From a virus: a stretch of DNA of 27,745 bases. The stretch covers positions 1-27,745 of the IMG/VR virus record IMGVR_UViG_3300042325_000598; one strand, 5' to 3'. Below, one piece after another: positions 7,839 to 15,907 of this stretch. The position numbers were made by a program, and so were the translations under genes. Under the pieces are notes generated by a model. The model was not told the DNA's origin. It ran no database searches and worked only from the letters and a program-made list of their open reading frames with translations. Every line of letters starts with the position of its first letter. The first letter of the stretch is position 1.

Positions 7839-10800
7839 TTATAAAATTGTTACTGATGATAAATAAGGTCTATCATAATTAAGAAGGTTTCCTTCTTCAT
7901 ATATTAAAAATAAGCCAGATTCAGAATAATCCGAGTCAGTATAAAAATTTGCATTATTTTGGGCGGGATTTGGGACGGAACCAATTGCGTTTACTCTGAA
8001 TGAATAATTACCGATACCATCCACATAGAATATAGCGCCAGTTTGATTAGCCACTAAAACTTGACTTTCAACTACTCCTTGTGAGTTTTTAATATTAACA
8101 TTATATCCTTGATTATTTAAAACCTGTTTCCAGCTCCCACTTATATAAAATTGACTAGACGCATTCAAACCCGTCGTTAATTGCTGGATATTAGGTGTGC
8201 TTAATACTTGGTAATTAATATTTCCAATCTTTTGACTTACAGTATAACTATAAGTATTTGATTGATATTCAATACTTTTATCATTTTCAATAAGGGCATA
8301 TTTGCCAGTATCAAATTTAGTACATATAAGAGAATATTCATTAATATTTTCTTCTTTTATTGAAATTACTTTATAAAGTTGATCGTCTGAAAGTGTCCTT
8401 TGGAATCTATATACAGAACCCTCCTTGACGAATGGAACTAGAGAATAATTTATATCAGAAGAATCGACAAAAGCCTCGCAACCGTAATCATATTGAACTA
8501 TTCCTGAAATATTAAATGTTGTTATCTGGGACGGGCTGCTTAAGATAATATCTGAATCTAGTAATCCGTGAGTTGGTTGTAAACTTCCGCTAACATCTTT
8601 AAATAATGAATTAACTCCAGTAATTGCATTTGCTAAATTAGTATCAGCAGCGATACCGCTTCTTCTATTTCCGCTGGCAGTATTATAAATATTATATTTC
8701 CCCCTATTAACTTCAGTAAATTCAGAATCACCAGTTCCAAAAATAATCTTACTATATGTATTATTATCAGAGAAAGGAACGCCTGTAGCTAAAACCCAGC
8801 CAGTAAATTCTGTTGAAAAATAACAGAATTTTGAATTTGAACCAGTATAGAAAGCATATTGGTTTTGTTTCGGAGGTGCAACTTCTCCAGCATACCCATC
8901 TGTATATTTAGAAAATATATAATCTCCCGTAAGGTAGGTATAATAAGTCGAAGGTAAATTGCCCGAATTTAAATAAAATCCAGAACCATGAACTCTAGAT
9001 CTTTGTAAATTAGCTATCTCTAAAATTTCATCATTAGTTGAATATCCAGTAGGAGTATAAACAGTTAATCTATTATCAAATTCTCCATCAATGAATTTTT
9101 CATTTAGTCTAATTGATCCAGATTGAGTGTTAGTAGATAAAACTTTACCAAAATTACTTTTTAAATTTTTGAGTTCATCTTCGACTATGATCAAATCTCC
9201 AGGCTTACAGAATAAAGCTTCAAGACCAGTGGAAAAACTTACACTCTGATTTTCTTTAATAGTTTGAAAGATCAAATGCTTGCCTAATCTTCTTGCCATT
9301 GCTCTTGAAGTTACTCCATTGGCATTTATTGTTTTTTTGAAAATGCCCCTCTTTCTAATATCTTCTTCATCTTCAATGTATTCAATCTTTGTTAAATAAT
9401 TTTCAAATCTATCAATATAAACTACTTCTATAGAATTAAATTGTTCGTCACGACGATAATTACTATAGTTAAAAATACCATCTTTGACATTTGTATTTGA
9501 GAATAAAGCGATTGCATCTTTGGGCCTATCATCAACAAAATTAATTTGAGAATTACTATAATAAATAATACCTCTAAAAAGAGAAGCAATAACATTCAAA
9601 GCGTCAAACACTTTTGTGTTTTCTTCAAATAAAATATTACAAGAGAATCTAGGCTCTAAACCTCCTTGTCCATCTGGAACTCCTTGAAAATATCCAAAGT
9701 CATCTACGGCATCACAGAATCTAGCTATTTTATATAAATCAAAAATATCAATCTGACTATCATCCATATATTGACCAAGACCATATCTTGAGTTTGTAAT
9801 TAAATCTAAAAGAATCCAAGCAGGATTATCTGTCCACTCTAAAAGATATTGATTAGTTTTGGGATCTATTTTAAATTCACCATCCCAGTCTCCATCATAA
9901 ACTATTTTATCTAATGATTGTGTTTGATTGAAACTAAGTTCTGATGAATAATATCTTTTATCTTTTCCATTTGAAAGAATAGGATAATAATTGCTTGGAA
10001 CACGAACTTTTTTTAATTTACAATCAAATACCCTTGTTGGTATGCTGCCAAAACTCCTAGAATCAATTTTTGTAGCGATTATTGCCGAATTTGGATAACT
10101 AAAATTTTGTGGAATAATCTCTGTTACTTTTGAAAGAGAGCATTCTTTTTGTAATAGGGAGGAATTTGTTTCGGCAGAAAGCTTTGTGACTCTAACATAT
10201 CTTTTTACTACCGTATCACTTATTTCTTTTAAAATAAATGGTTGAAAGATATTGGCTCCAGTATTGGATTGACCAGGATATTCACTAATAAATTTATAAT
10301 CAGCAGAGTTAAATGCATTTAAATCTGGATTACCTATATCAATATAAGTGGAACTTTGTATTAGAGCTAAAATTTTAAATTTTCTAATAACTTTATTCCC
10401 TTCTTCGCCCTTTTCATTTATTGACCCAGTTTCTACTTGTATATTAAGAATACTGGCGTAATTCATGCCAGCAGTTAAGTTAGTATTATTTATGTCTTGA
10501 CTAAGAGTGTCCAAAAGAGAATCTACTTGAATAGTAATAAAAACACTTGTAACATTTGGATTATTAATAACATGAGTTGTGGGTATAGCATTTTCGTTAT
10601 ATGAATTTATATTTCTGTCCCACTCGCTATAGCTTAAATTTGTTTTTCTCTGATTATCTTTACTTCCTTCATTATCTATATCAGAAGTAGTTAATGTGGA
10701 ACCTTCTACATTAATCATGTTTGCATCTTCAACAATTCTCTGAACCGAAAAATTTACCCTAAATGGGCCAACTAGTGGTGATGAATAATCTTTATCGATT

Positions 10801-12086
10801 AAAACATTATTAAAATATCTGAATGGAGTTTGATATTCTTCTCCTAATCTATGTTCTGCAAGTATATTTGTATAATTGTATTTTTGAACTGTATTATTAT
10901 TTTCAATAGGAATTGATATTTCATTTAAACCTAAATACGAAACATTAGCTAATGCATTGATAACAAATTGTGGAATAGTGAAAGCCGCATATCCTACAGT
11001 GTAGGACAGATCAAGCCTACCACTAGTTTCCCTCCTCTTCTCAGTATAAGACTGAGTGAGAGCATAGATCCACACAACACTAAATCCCACTGCGCGTCCA
11101 GTGGTCTTGCCAGTACTATCTATTCTCGGCAATAATAAATCATAAATTTTTACGTCTGTACTTAATTCGATAGGATCGCCACCGACATTGAACATGGAAA
11201 ATTTATATTTTTTGTCTTTTGAAATAGCTTCTCCCGCTTTAAAAAAGAGTTCCGTGTCGGTTGGATTTACCTTAATTATATATCTCATATCCCCACCTGG
11301 ACCCTCTATAAGATTTATAAAATTATCGATTACCGTTGCTCTAGGTAAGCTTTCCCATCCCGATGAAAAGTTATTATCAAATATATTTTTAAGATATGAT
11401 CTTTCATAGGGGTTTGTATTTGCGTCATAAATAGTAAACAAATTCAGCAATTGGTCATGAATTAAAGTACCAGTATATCTTGCTTCGTTTGTTGGACGAA
11501 GAAAAGTTGACCAATAATAAGAATCTGCAAGAGTATGTAATTGATTATTTTTATTTTCAAAAAACCATCTTTGGCCTAGTTTAGTTAAATTTGTATTTTC
11601 TGTATAAATATCATCATAAGCTGTATAATTAATAGTAGTATCCGACATCCAACCGTCAGAAACAACATATTCAAGTAACGAATCAATTGCTTTATAATTT
11701 TGCGGTATACTTCGCGGATAATAAACATTTGATTTTTGTATATTCTTGAATACTTGAGAAAGGGTCGTTACGAGAGCCGTACTTTTAACATCTGTCGATA
11801 GACCCAATTTGGGAATTTCTTGAACAATTTTATCATCAGACACAGCGACAGCTGTATCATCTAAATATATACCCTGCAACATATCTTTACTTGATAATAC
11901 AAGGCCATTTTCATTGACTAATCCAAGGATAGGCCCATCACTCACTAAATCTAAAAGCTCTACATAACTAAATGAAGCGGCTAATTGAATTGTGCCAAGA
12001 ACGGGAGGCTTTAATTGCGCTGGTTTTGGTTTGGGTTTTTTCCCTTTACCGCCAGAAAAAGATAATTTCTTTAATAGATGTTTCAT
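7839..12086 (-). CDS. J: Tail tip / host specificity protein, lambda gpJ homologue
   Basis: A 1415-residue protein, longer than lambda gpJ. After a basic N-terminus (GGKGKKPKPKP) comes the J-family opening SYVELLDLVSDGPILGLV (41-58) and YLDDTAV (74-80). The conserved core includes NPAWILLDLITNSRYGLG (754-771), a CDAVDD segment (791-796), EPRFSCNILF (811-820), a strand with NVKDGIFNY (866-874), and FSTGLEALFCKPGDLIIVED (951-970). These are hallmarks of phage_tail_3/gpJ proteins that form the central tail-tip trimer. The last 400 residues are rich in TG/SG turns and probably form the host-facing part. The gene starts 8 bp after gpI, with no SD. The region between residues 80 and 690 is divergent and may hold lineage-specific inserts. 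Confidence 0.92.
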   Translation of the reverse strand: MKHLLKKLSFSGGKGKKPKPKPAQLKPPVLGTIQLAASFSYVELLDLVSDGPILGLVNENGLVLSSKDMLQGIYLDDTAVAVSDDKIVQEIPKLGLSTDVKSTALVTTLSQVFKNIQKSNVYYPRSIPQNYKAIDSLLEYVVSDGWMSDTTINYTAYDDIYTENTNLTKLGQRWFFENKNNQLHTLADSYYWSTFLRPTNEARYTGTLIHDQLLNLFTIYDANTNPYERSYLKNIFDNNFSSGWESLPRATVIDNFINLIEGPGGDMRYIIKVNPTDTELFFKAGEAISKDKKYKFSMFNVGGDPIELSTDVKIYDLLLPRIDSTGKTTGRAVGFSVVWIYALTQSYTEKRRETSGRLDLSYTVGYAAFTIPQFVINALANVSYLGLNEISIPIENNNTVQKYNYTNILAEHRLGEEYQTPFRYFNNVLIDKDYSSPLVGPFRVNFSVQRIVEDANMINVEGSTLTTSDIDNEGSKDNQRKTNLSYSEWDRNINSYNENAIPTTHVINNPNVTSVFITIQVDSLLDTLSQDINNTNLTAGMNYASILNIQVETGSINEKGEEGNKVIRKFKILALIQSSTYIDIGNPDLNAFNSADYKFISEYPGQSNTGANIFQPFILKEISDTVVKRYVRVTKLSAETNSSLLQKECSLSKVTEIIPQNFSYPNSAIIATKIDSRSFGSIPTRVFDCKLKKVRVPSNYYPILSNGKDKRYYSSELSFNQTQSLDKIVYDGDWDGEFKIDPKTNQYLLEWTDNPAWILLDLITNSRYGLGQYMDDSQIDIFDLYKIARFCDAVDDFGYFQGVPDGQGGLEPRFSCNILFEENTKVFDALNVIASLFRGIIYYSNSQINFVDDRPKDAIALFSNTNVKDGIFNYSNYRRDEQFNSIEVVYIDRFENYLTKIEYIEDEEDIRKRGIFKKTINANGVTSRAMARRLGKHLIFQTIKENQSVSFSTGLEALFCKPGDLIIVEDELKNLKSNFGKVLSTNTQSGSIRLNEKFIDGEFDNRLTVYTPTGYSTNDEILEIANLQRSRVHGSGFYLNSGNLPSTYYTYLTGDYIFSKYTDGYAGEVAPPKQNQYAFYTGSNSKFCYFSTEFTGWVLATGVPFSDNNTYSKIIFGTGDSEFTEVNRGKYNIYNTASGNRRSGIAADTNLANAITGVNSLFKDVSGSLQPTHGLLDSDIILSSPSQITTFNISGIVQYDYGCEAFVDSSDINYSLVPFVKEGSVYRFQRTLSDDQLYKVISIKEENINEYSLICTKFDTGKYALIENDKSIEYQSNTYSYTVSQKIGNINYQVLSTPNIQQLTTGLNASSQFYISGSWKQVLNNQGYNVNIKNSQGVVESQVLVANQTGAIFYVDGIGNYSFRVNAIGSVPNPAQNNANFYTDSDYSESGLFLIYEEGNLLNYDRPYLSSVTIL

Positions 12087-12094
12087 ATTATTTA

Positions 12095-12757
12095 TTAAGA
12101 TTTACTAGATACAGTCTCAATAATCTGTTCGGTTGTATTGGGGGAAGAATAAGGATTTTGACGCATAATGGTAGTTGCATTTTGATTTTGAGGAAATGAT
12201 TTTACGCTCATTTGTATTAATTTCGATCCAACTTTAAGCCGTCCATAGCCAACTGGGACCGCAGATCCTTGAGCAGCTACGTTTCCTTTATTAGAGAAAG
12301 CAAAAGATTCTGACAAAGCCTTTGTAGTCGCAGATATTGCTGGACCAGCATCAGGTTTTGGGGCCAATAACATTTGAAGACCAACGGATACAACAGTAAG
12401 AATGACTGCGTTTATTGCTGCCGCAGCAAAAGCAGCACCACCTATAAGAGTTCCTGCGGAGGTTGCAAATCCAAGCGCAGTCACCAAAGCAACCCCCCCA
12501 GATCCCATAATCAAAGGAACTAAATGAATCTCCTGTGGTTCTTTTTGTATGTTTAATTCTTCTAATTCAGTAATTTTTTTGCCATCGACAATCATTGTGT
12601 AATTCAACCCTTCTCTCGAAAGCTCAAATATTCTTTTGTTGAAAGTTCTTCTATTGACATCTATAGCTTTAATAACATTTGCAGCTTTATGTATCTTCAT
12701 TCTAAAGTTTCCGCCAAATTCTTTAGCAAGAATTCCATGTAAAATTATATTTGTCAT
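12095..12757 (-). CDS. I: Tail assembly protein, lambda gpI homologue
   Basis: A 220-residue protein between K and J, as in lambda. An N-terminal ubiquitin-like half (residues 1-80: NIILHGILAKEFGG and ELEELNIQKEPQEIHLVPLI) is followed by a Gly/Ala-rich hydrophobic stretch (85-130), the family motif LQMLLAPKP, and VPVGYGRLKVGSKLIQ. These match gpI-type tail assembly proteins, which are needed for tail-tip formation but are not major virion parts. Its ATG overlaps the gpK stop as ATGA. Confidence 0.88.
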   Translation of the reverse strand: MTNIILHGILAKEFGGNFRMKIHKAANVIKAIDVNRRTFNKRIFELSREGLNYTMIVDGKKITELEELNIQKEPQEIHLVPLIMGSGGVALVTALGFATSAGTLIGGAAFAAAAINAVILTVVSVGLQMLLAPKPDAGPAISATTKALSESFAFSNKGNVAAQGSAVPVGYGRLKVGSKLIQMSVKSFPQNQNATTIMRQNPYSSPNTTEQIIETVSSKS

Positions 12758-13155
12758 ATGTTGGATTTAATTCTCTTTAGTATCTTTACATCACATTCGA
12801 TATTTTTAGGCTGATAAATTTCGAACTCATCAGTGTTTAACCCGTAAATCAAAAATGGAATACAGCAATTTTCTGACATTTTAATATCGAACTCAGAAGC
12901 TTTTTCGTCGCCAATAATATGACTATGGAAAATTGCGCCAAATAAATACTTCTGCTTAAAAAGCAAATATTTCAAAGCGTCAATAGCAAAAAAGTTTTGA
13001 GGATCAGTGGAGCAATTTTTTTCTAGCTGCACTATGTGTTTTTTTAAACTTTCATCATAGCCTATGAATCCACATACTTCAGTATACGGATTTGAACAGC
13101 AGTGATTTTTAATTACCGCTAATGCATCTTTTATATTTTTACAAATATTAACCAT
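12754..13155 (-). CDS. K: JAMM-domain tail assembly peptidase, lambda gpK N-terminal-domain homologue
   Basis: I place the start at the ATG 13155-13153 (MVNICKNIKD), which overlaps the gpL stop by 8 bp. The longer frame from 13245 would overlap gpL by 98 bp. The product has 133 residues and a complete MPN/JAMM zinc-protease signature: Glu26 (TEVCGFIG), then HxH-x7-SxxD with His77, His79, Ser87 and Asp90. Lambda gpK also carries an NlpC/P60 domain, and this protein ends before one could follow. It probably processes a tail-tip protein during assembly. Four cysteines outside the JAMM motif are visible but unexplained. Confidence 0.85.
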   Translation of the reverse strand: MVNICKNIKDALAVIKNHCCSNPYTEVCGFIGYDESLKKHIVQLEKNCSTDPQNFFAIDALKYLLFKQKYLFGAIFHSHIIGDEKASEFDIKMSENCCIPFLIYGLNTDEFEIYQPKNIECDVKILKRIKSNI

Positions 13156-14125
13156 AAGGGAATCCATCTGTTCCAGGAAAGCCTCCAAATGGCAGACTTT
13201 CTCCTTGTATTTTGGGGCTACTAATAAATCTTTTTTTACAAGCATTTAATTTTTTTGAGCATCCATCTTTTAGCCAATAAGTTGGATTTGATTCTGGATG
13301 ATTATTTAAATTACCGCCAGTAATGGAAACATACCAAGTTCTTAGCGGTCCTGAATAACTTTCTTTGTCATTAGGATTTTTATTGATAATTACTTTTGGA
13401 TTTTCTAAATACGCTATACCACTTTGATTATAAGTAGTAGTATCGATCCATTGATAATTAGAATTAGTCAAAAATCCATTTTCTGGAGAATCTGGAATTA
13501 CAGCATCTCCATTTGCATCTAAAAATGGATCTCCGTTTTCCATTTCTATTGGTTTATTAACATAATTACAGCCTGCGCCTCTATACATCCAATAACAATA
13601 CTTTGCTAATATTTGTCTATTAGTGATTTCAAAATTTTCTAAATCAAGCGGCGAAGTGAGTTCAAACTCTACATATACTTTATTTTCAGCCATTTTTTGG
13701 CCAATTAAAAATGTTTCGTTATTTATTTCTGCCGTAAAATCTTGAGGTCCAAAAGGATTGCCACCTTCGAAGTTAACATCATCTAAATATTTTAAGAATG
13801 TTCTTTTTCTGACTATTTTAGCATTTTTAAAATCAAAATTATTTTGAAGTAAACTGCTTATTAAATAATCTTTATTGGCAATTCTAATTTTTGGCCTTGA
13901 TAATTGACCATTGCCATTGATTTCAAAACCTTCACCCTCTACTGGCACGGGAATATATTCAATAGACTGCCAAGTTACATTGCCACCAAAAATAGATCCG
14001 CCATGAATTGGGATAAAAGCGGTAGGCTTATTAACGGTATCTGGGTATATCCTAAAGAATTCCAGCACAGCTGTCGGCTGGATATCCAACAAACTACTTG
14101 CTATTTTATTTTGACCTTGACCCAT
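13148..14125 (-). CDS. L: Minor tail protein, lambda gpL homologue (Fe-S cluster type)
   Basis: A 325-residue protein that begins the - strand tail-tip operon. Family motifs are SPLDLENFEITNRQILAKYC (158-177), YWMYRGAGCNY (178-188) and a C-terminal CSKKLNACKKRF (289-300). Cysteines 177 and 186 (9 apart) and 289 and 296 (7 apart) form the two pairs that hold the iron-sulphur cluster in lambda gpL relatives. An insert of about 100 residues separates the pairs, much more than in typical gpL. It includes a YNQSGIAYL...NNHPESNPTYW region resembling small aromatic carbohydrate-binding modules. The protein probably caps the distal tail tube and joins gpJ. The leader is A/T-rich with no SD. Confidence 0.85.
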   Translation of the reverse strand: MGQGQNKIASSLLDIQPTAVLEFFRIYPDTVNKPTAFIPIHGGSIFGGNVTWQSIEYIPVPVEGEGFEINGNGQLSRPKIRIANKDYLISSLLQNNFDFKNAKIVRKRTFLKYLDDVNFEGGNPFGPQDFTAEINNETFLIGQKMAENKVYVEFELTSPLDLENFEITNRQILAKYCYWMYRGAGCNYVNKPIEMENGDPFLDANGDAVIPDSPENGFLTNSNYQWIDTTTYNQSGIAYLENPKVIINKNPNDKESYSGPLRTWYVSITGGNLNNHPESNPTYWLKDGCSKKLNACKKRFISSPKIQGESLPFGGFPGTDGFPYG

Positions 14126-14162
14126 ATTTAAATTTACACTATTATTATTATAATAATCAAGG
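14126..14162. promoter_or_regulatory. Short divergent intergenic region with overlapping candidate -10 elements
   Basis: Only 37 bp separate the divergent starts of gpL and the next + strand gene. The centre holds the palindrome TTATTATAATAA, which contains TATAAT on the + strand (14149-14154) and on the - strand (14147-14152). No good -35 is found for either direction, so the promoters are either -10 driven or activator dependent, or lie further away. This is inference from position and motif. Confidence 0.3.
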
Positions 14163-14636
14163 ATGGTCGAAATTAAACAACTAATTACCCCTAATGATGA
14201 TTTTTATAATTATTTTTTACAGTACTGCATAAAATCAAAACCTTATGATTTTTGCGAGTTAAAATCTTTTAAATTGCGAAATGCAAAAATTAAAGAATAT
14301 TTTCATACTTTAATAAGTGACTCAATTATTTACACATCAGAAATAGATTATAAAATCTCAATATATGCTTTTTTTTCAGAAGAAAAAGATCATTTAATTT
14401 TAGAGTTTGCCATTGGTGATAATAAATTTAAACCGCAATCTTTAATAAAACATTTCCATGAAATTTTAATCTTAGCCCAAAAAACATTTGACAAAACCAG
14501 CATAAAGTCTACAATACAAAGGAAGTATAAAAAACAAAATTTCATAAACTGGTTAAAAAAATACGACAAAATTTGCGAAATAATAGAATTAGAAAATCAA
14601 ACAAAAATAATTTGGAAAAATGAAAGGTTCAATTAA
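14163..14636 (+). CDS. Hypothetical protein, 157 residues
   Basis: I do not recognise a family. The protein is Lys- and aromatic-rich with mixed alpha/beta character. The C-terminal KKQNFINWLKKYDKICEIIE resembles the end of GNAT-like proteins, but no acetyl-CoA motif is visible, so I do not call one. An AAGG abuts the ATG too closely to act as a normal SD. It overlaps the next gene by 17 bp, and the three small genes here probably form one transcript ending at the terminator near 15146-15178. Confidence 0.5.
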   Translation: MVEIKQLITPNDDFYNYFLQYCIKSKPYDFCELKSFKLRNAKIKEYFHTLISDSIIYTSEIDYKISIYAFFSEEKDHLILEFAIGDNKFKPQSLIKHFHEILILAQKTFDKTSIKSTIQRKYKKQNFINWLKKYDKICEIIELENQTKIIWKNERFN

Positions 14637-14913
14637 AATAATCGGCACAAACAGCATCACAAAACATTTTCAAGATCAAATTTTTGAAAACTGCACTCTA
14701 CAAAGCGAAGGAAAAGTCCATTTACTTTTTTTAAATAATAAAAAACATTTCTTGGATATTAAAGAAAGCCATTTTAATCATAATTTTGTATTAATTTTTG
14801 GGATTATTAGCGACGATGCTAAATTTGTTGGGAATATTGCTTTAGAGTTTTATCCAGAAAAAACTGCAAATTCAAACAGCCTTGCGGAAAAAAATCTTGA
14901 CTTTGTTGATTAA
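14620..14913 (+). CDS. Hypothetical protein, 97 residues
   Basis: A small alpha/beta protein with strands near the start (GSIKIIG), in the middle (KVHLLFLN) and near residues 57-62 (FVLIFG). No motif is recognised. The 17-bp overlap with the upstream gene suggests coupled translation. Confidence 0.45.
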   Translation: MKGSIKIIGTNSITKHFQDQIFENCTLQSEGKVHLLFLNNKKHFLDIKESHFNHNFVLIFGIISDDAKFVGNIALEFYPEKTANSNSLAEKNLDFVD

Positions 14914-14933
14914 AAACAGTAATCTATAAACAC

Positions 14934-15134
14934 ATGAGCGAAAAACAACATAATCTATATCGAGTCTATGACTACAAAAACAATTATATTCAAACCTACA
15001 CTAGCGAAATTTCAGAAGGATTTAGGTGGGCAAAGGATTGCGCGTCGAGAATGAACGGAAGAGTCGATGAGATTACAAAATCAGACACTGGGGAAACGGC
15101 ACTAACAATATTTAGTGTTTCCTTAAAAAAGTAA
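14934..15134 (+). CDS. Small hypothetical protein, 66 residues
   Basis: The layout is NLYRVYDYKNNYIQTYTS, a helix (GFRWAKDCASRMNGR) and a final strand (ETALTIFSVSL), a small beta-alpha-beta fold seen in many unnamed phage proteins. The leader TATAAACAC before ATG is close to TATAAACAT before the gene at 22538, so this may be a shared start context. It is the last gene before a strong terminator. Confidence 0.5.
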   Translation: MSEKQHNLYRVYDYKNNYIQTYTSEISEGFRWAKDCASRMNGRVDEITKSDTGETALTIFSVSLKK

Positions 15135-15145
15135 ATAATTTTTTT

Positions 15146-15178
15146 AAAAAAACCTCATATTTTTATGAGGTTTTTTTT
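15146..15178 (+). terminator. Rho-independent terminator
   Basis: The stem CCTCATA (15153-15159) / TATGAGG (15164-15170) has a TTTT loop and is extended by a 5' A-run pairing with a 3' T-run of eight. It lies just after the stop of the 66-residue gene. The symmetric A and T runs could let it act in both directions. It separates the small-gene block from the holin and fibre block. Confidence 0.9.
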
Positions 15179-15195
15179 GTGTTCACTGTGTAATT

Positions 15196-15540
15196 ATGTT
15201 TATCATGGAACCTGAGAAGTCTCTCTTAAAAGAATTTATAAATGGTGGTTGGATCATTCCTTTTATTGGAGCGTTAACAATGGCTACAAGATTAATTTCT
15301 AGTCCAGTAAAGTTGACAATTTTGCAACAATTAAAAAAAGTTTGTGCAGCTTCAATGTTATCGGGTGTGGCTTGGATAATCATTGACTCAGGTACGGTTA
15401 TTAATTCATTAGAGATTTCTTCGCTATATAAAGCCATAATTTATGGAACTATTGGCGTTGTTTCTCCAGAAATAATCAATGGAATTGTTAATTTAGCGAA
15501 AAAGTTTGAAAAGAGTCCAGAAAAGTTTGTCAATAAGTAA
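15196..15540 (+). CDS. Holin-like membrane protein
   Basis: A 114-residue protein (111 if the second ATG at 15205 is used). Three hydrophobic segments are visible: GWIIPFIGALTMATRLI (about 17-33), an AASMLSGVAWIIIDSG helix (about 51-66) and AIIYGTIGVVSPEIINGIV (about 81-99). The C-terminal tail is basic (KKFEKSPEKFVNK). The small size, three-helix layout and short N-terminal 'NGGW..P.iGAl' opening fit phage holins that open the inner membrane for the endolysin, here encoded at 22905. It follows a terminator, so it should have its own promoter, but none is clear. Confidence 0.7.
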   Translation: MFIMEPEKSLLKEFINGGWIIPFIGALTMATRLISSPVKLTILQQLKKVCAASMLSGVAWIIIDSGTVINSLEISSLYKAIIYGTIGVVSPEIINGIVNLAKKFEKSPEKFVNK

Positions 15541-15571
15541 ATAATTTAAACGATAAGTGTAAAAGCATTTG

Positions 15572-15907
15572 ATGAGTGCTGCGCTGTATAATATTTCCGT
15601 TGAGAAACGAGCTTGTTTTAGTTTGGGGTTGACATTTACCAATACAGATGGCTCTCCCTATGATCTTTCTGGGATAACTTTAACTGGTCAAATACGAAGA
15701 GATTTTGATGATGAATTACAAGCAGTATTTAATACTCAGATATTAAATACTGGAAGTGGGACAGCCATTATCTCTTTAACTTCTGACCAAACGCTACTTC
15801 TTGATGTCGCACCAAGCTCTTATGATCTTTTTGCCGATAGATTAGATGGTTGCCCAGACAAACTAATGTATGGATCTGTAATTAATATTGATAATAAAAC
15901 ACAATGA
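15572..15907 (+). CDS. Small structural protein, baseplate/fibre connector-like
   Basis: The ATG at 15572 is used instead of the TTG just before it, giving 111 residues. The pattern 'f..GltFtntDGsPyDLsGitltgQIRrdfdd', then a strand-turn-strand ending in 'GTAIISLTSDQT..L', is a beta-sandwich seen in many phage structural proteins encoded just before tail fibres (the BppU N-terminal type). Its stop overlaps the fibre start as ATGA, so it probably links the fibre to the virion. The function is inferred. Confidence 0.55.
   Translation: MSAALYNISVEKRACFSLGLTFTNTDGSPYDLSGITLTGQIRRDFDDELQAVFNTQILNTGSGTAIISLTSDQTLLLDVAPSSYDLFADRLDGCPDKLMYGSVINIDNKTQ

Noticed and set aside
13156-13245. N-terminal extension of gpK
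   Set aside because: The longer start would overlap gpL by 98 bp; the ATG at 13155 gives the family-like start and an 8-bp overlap.
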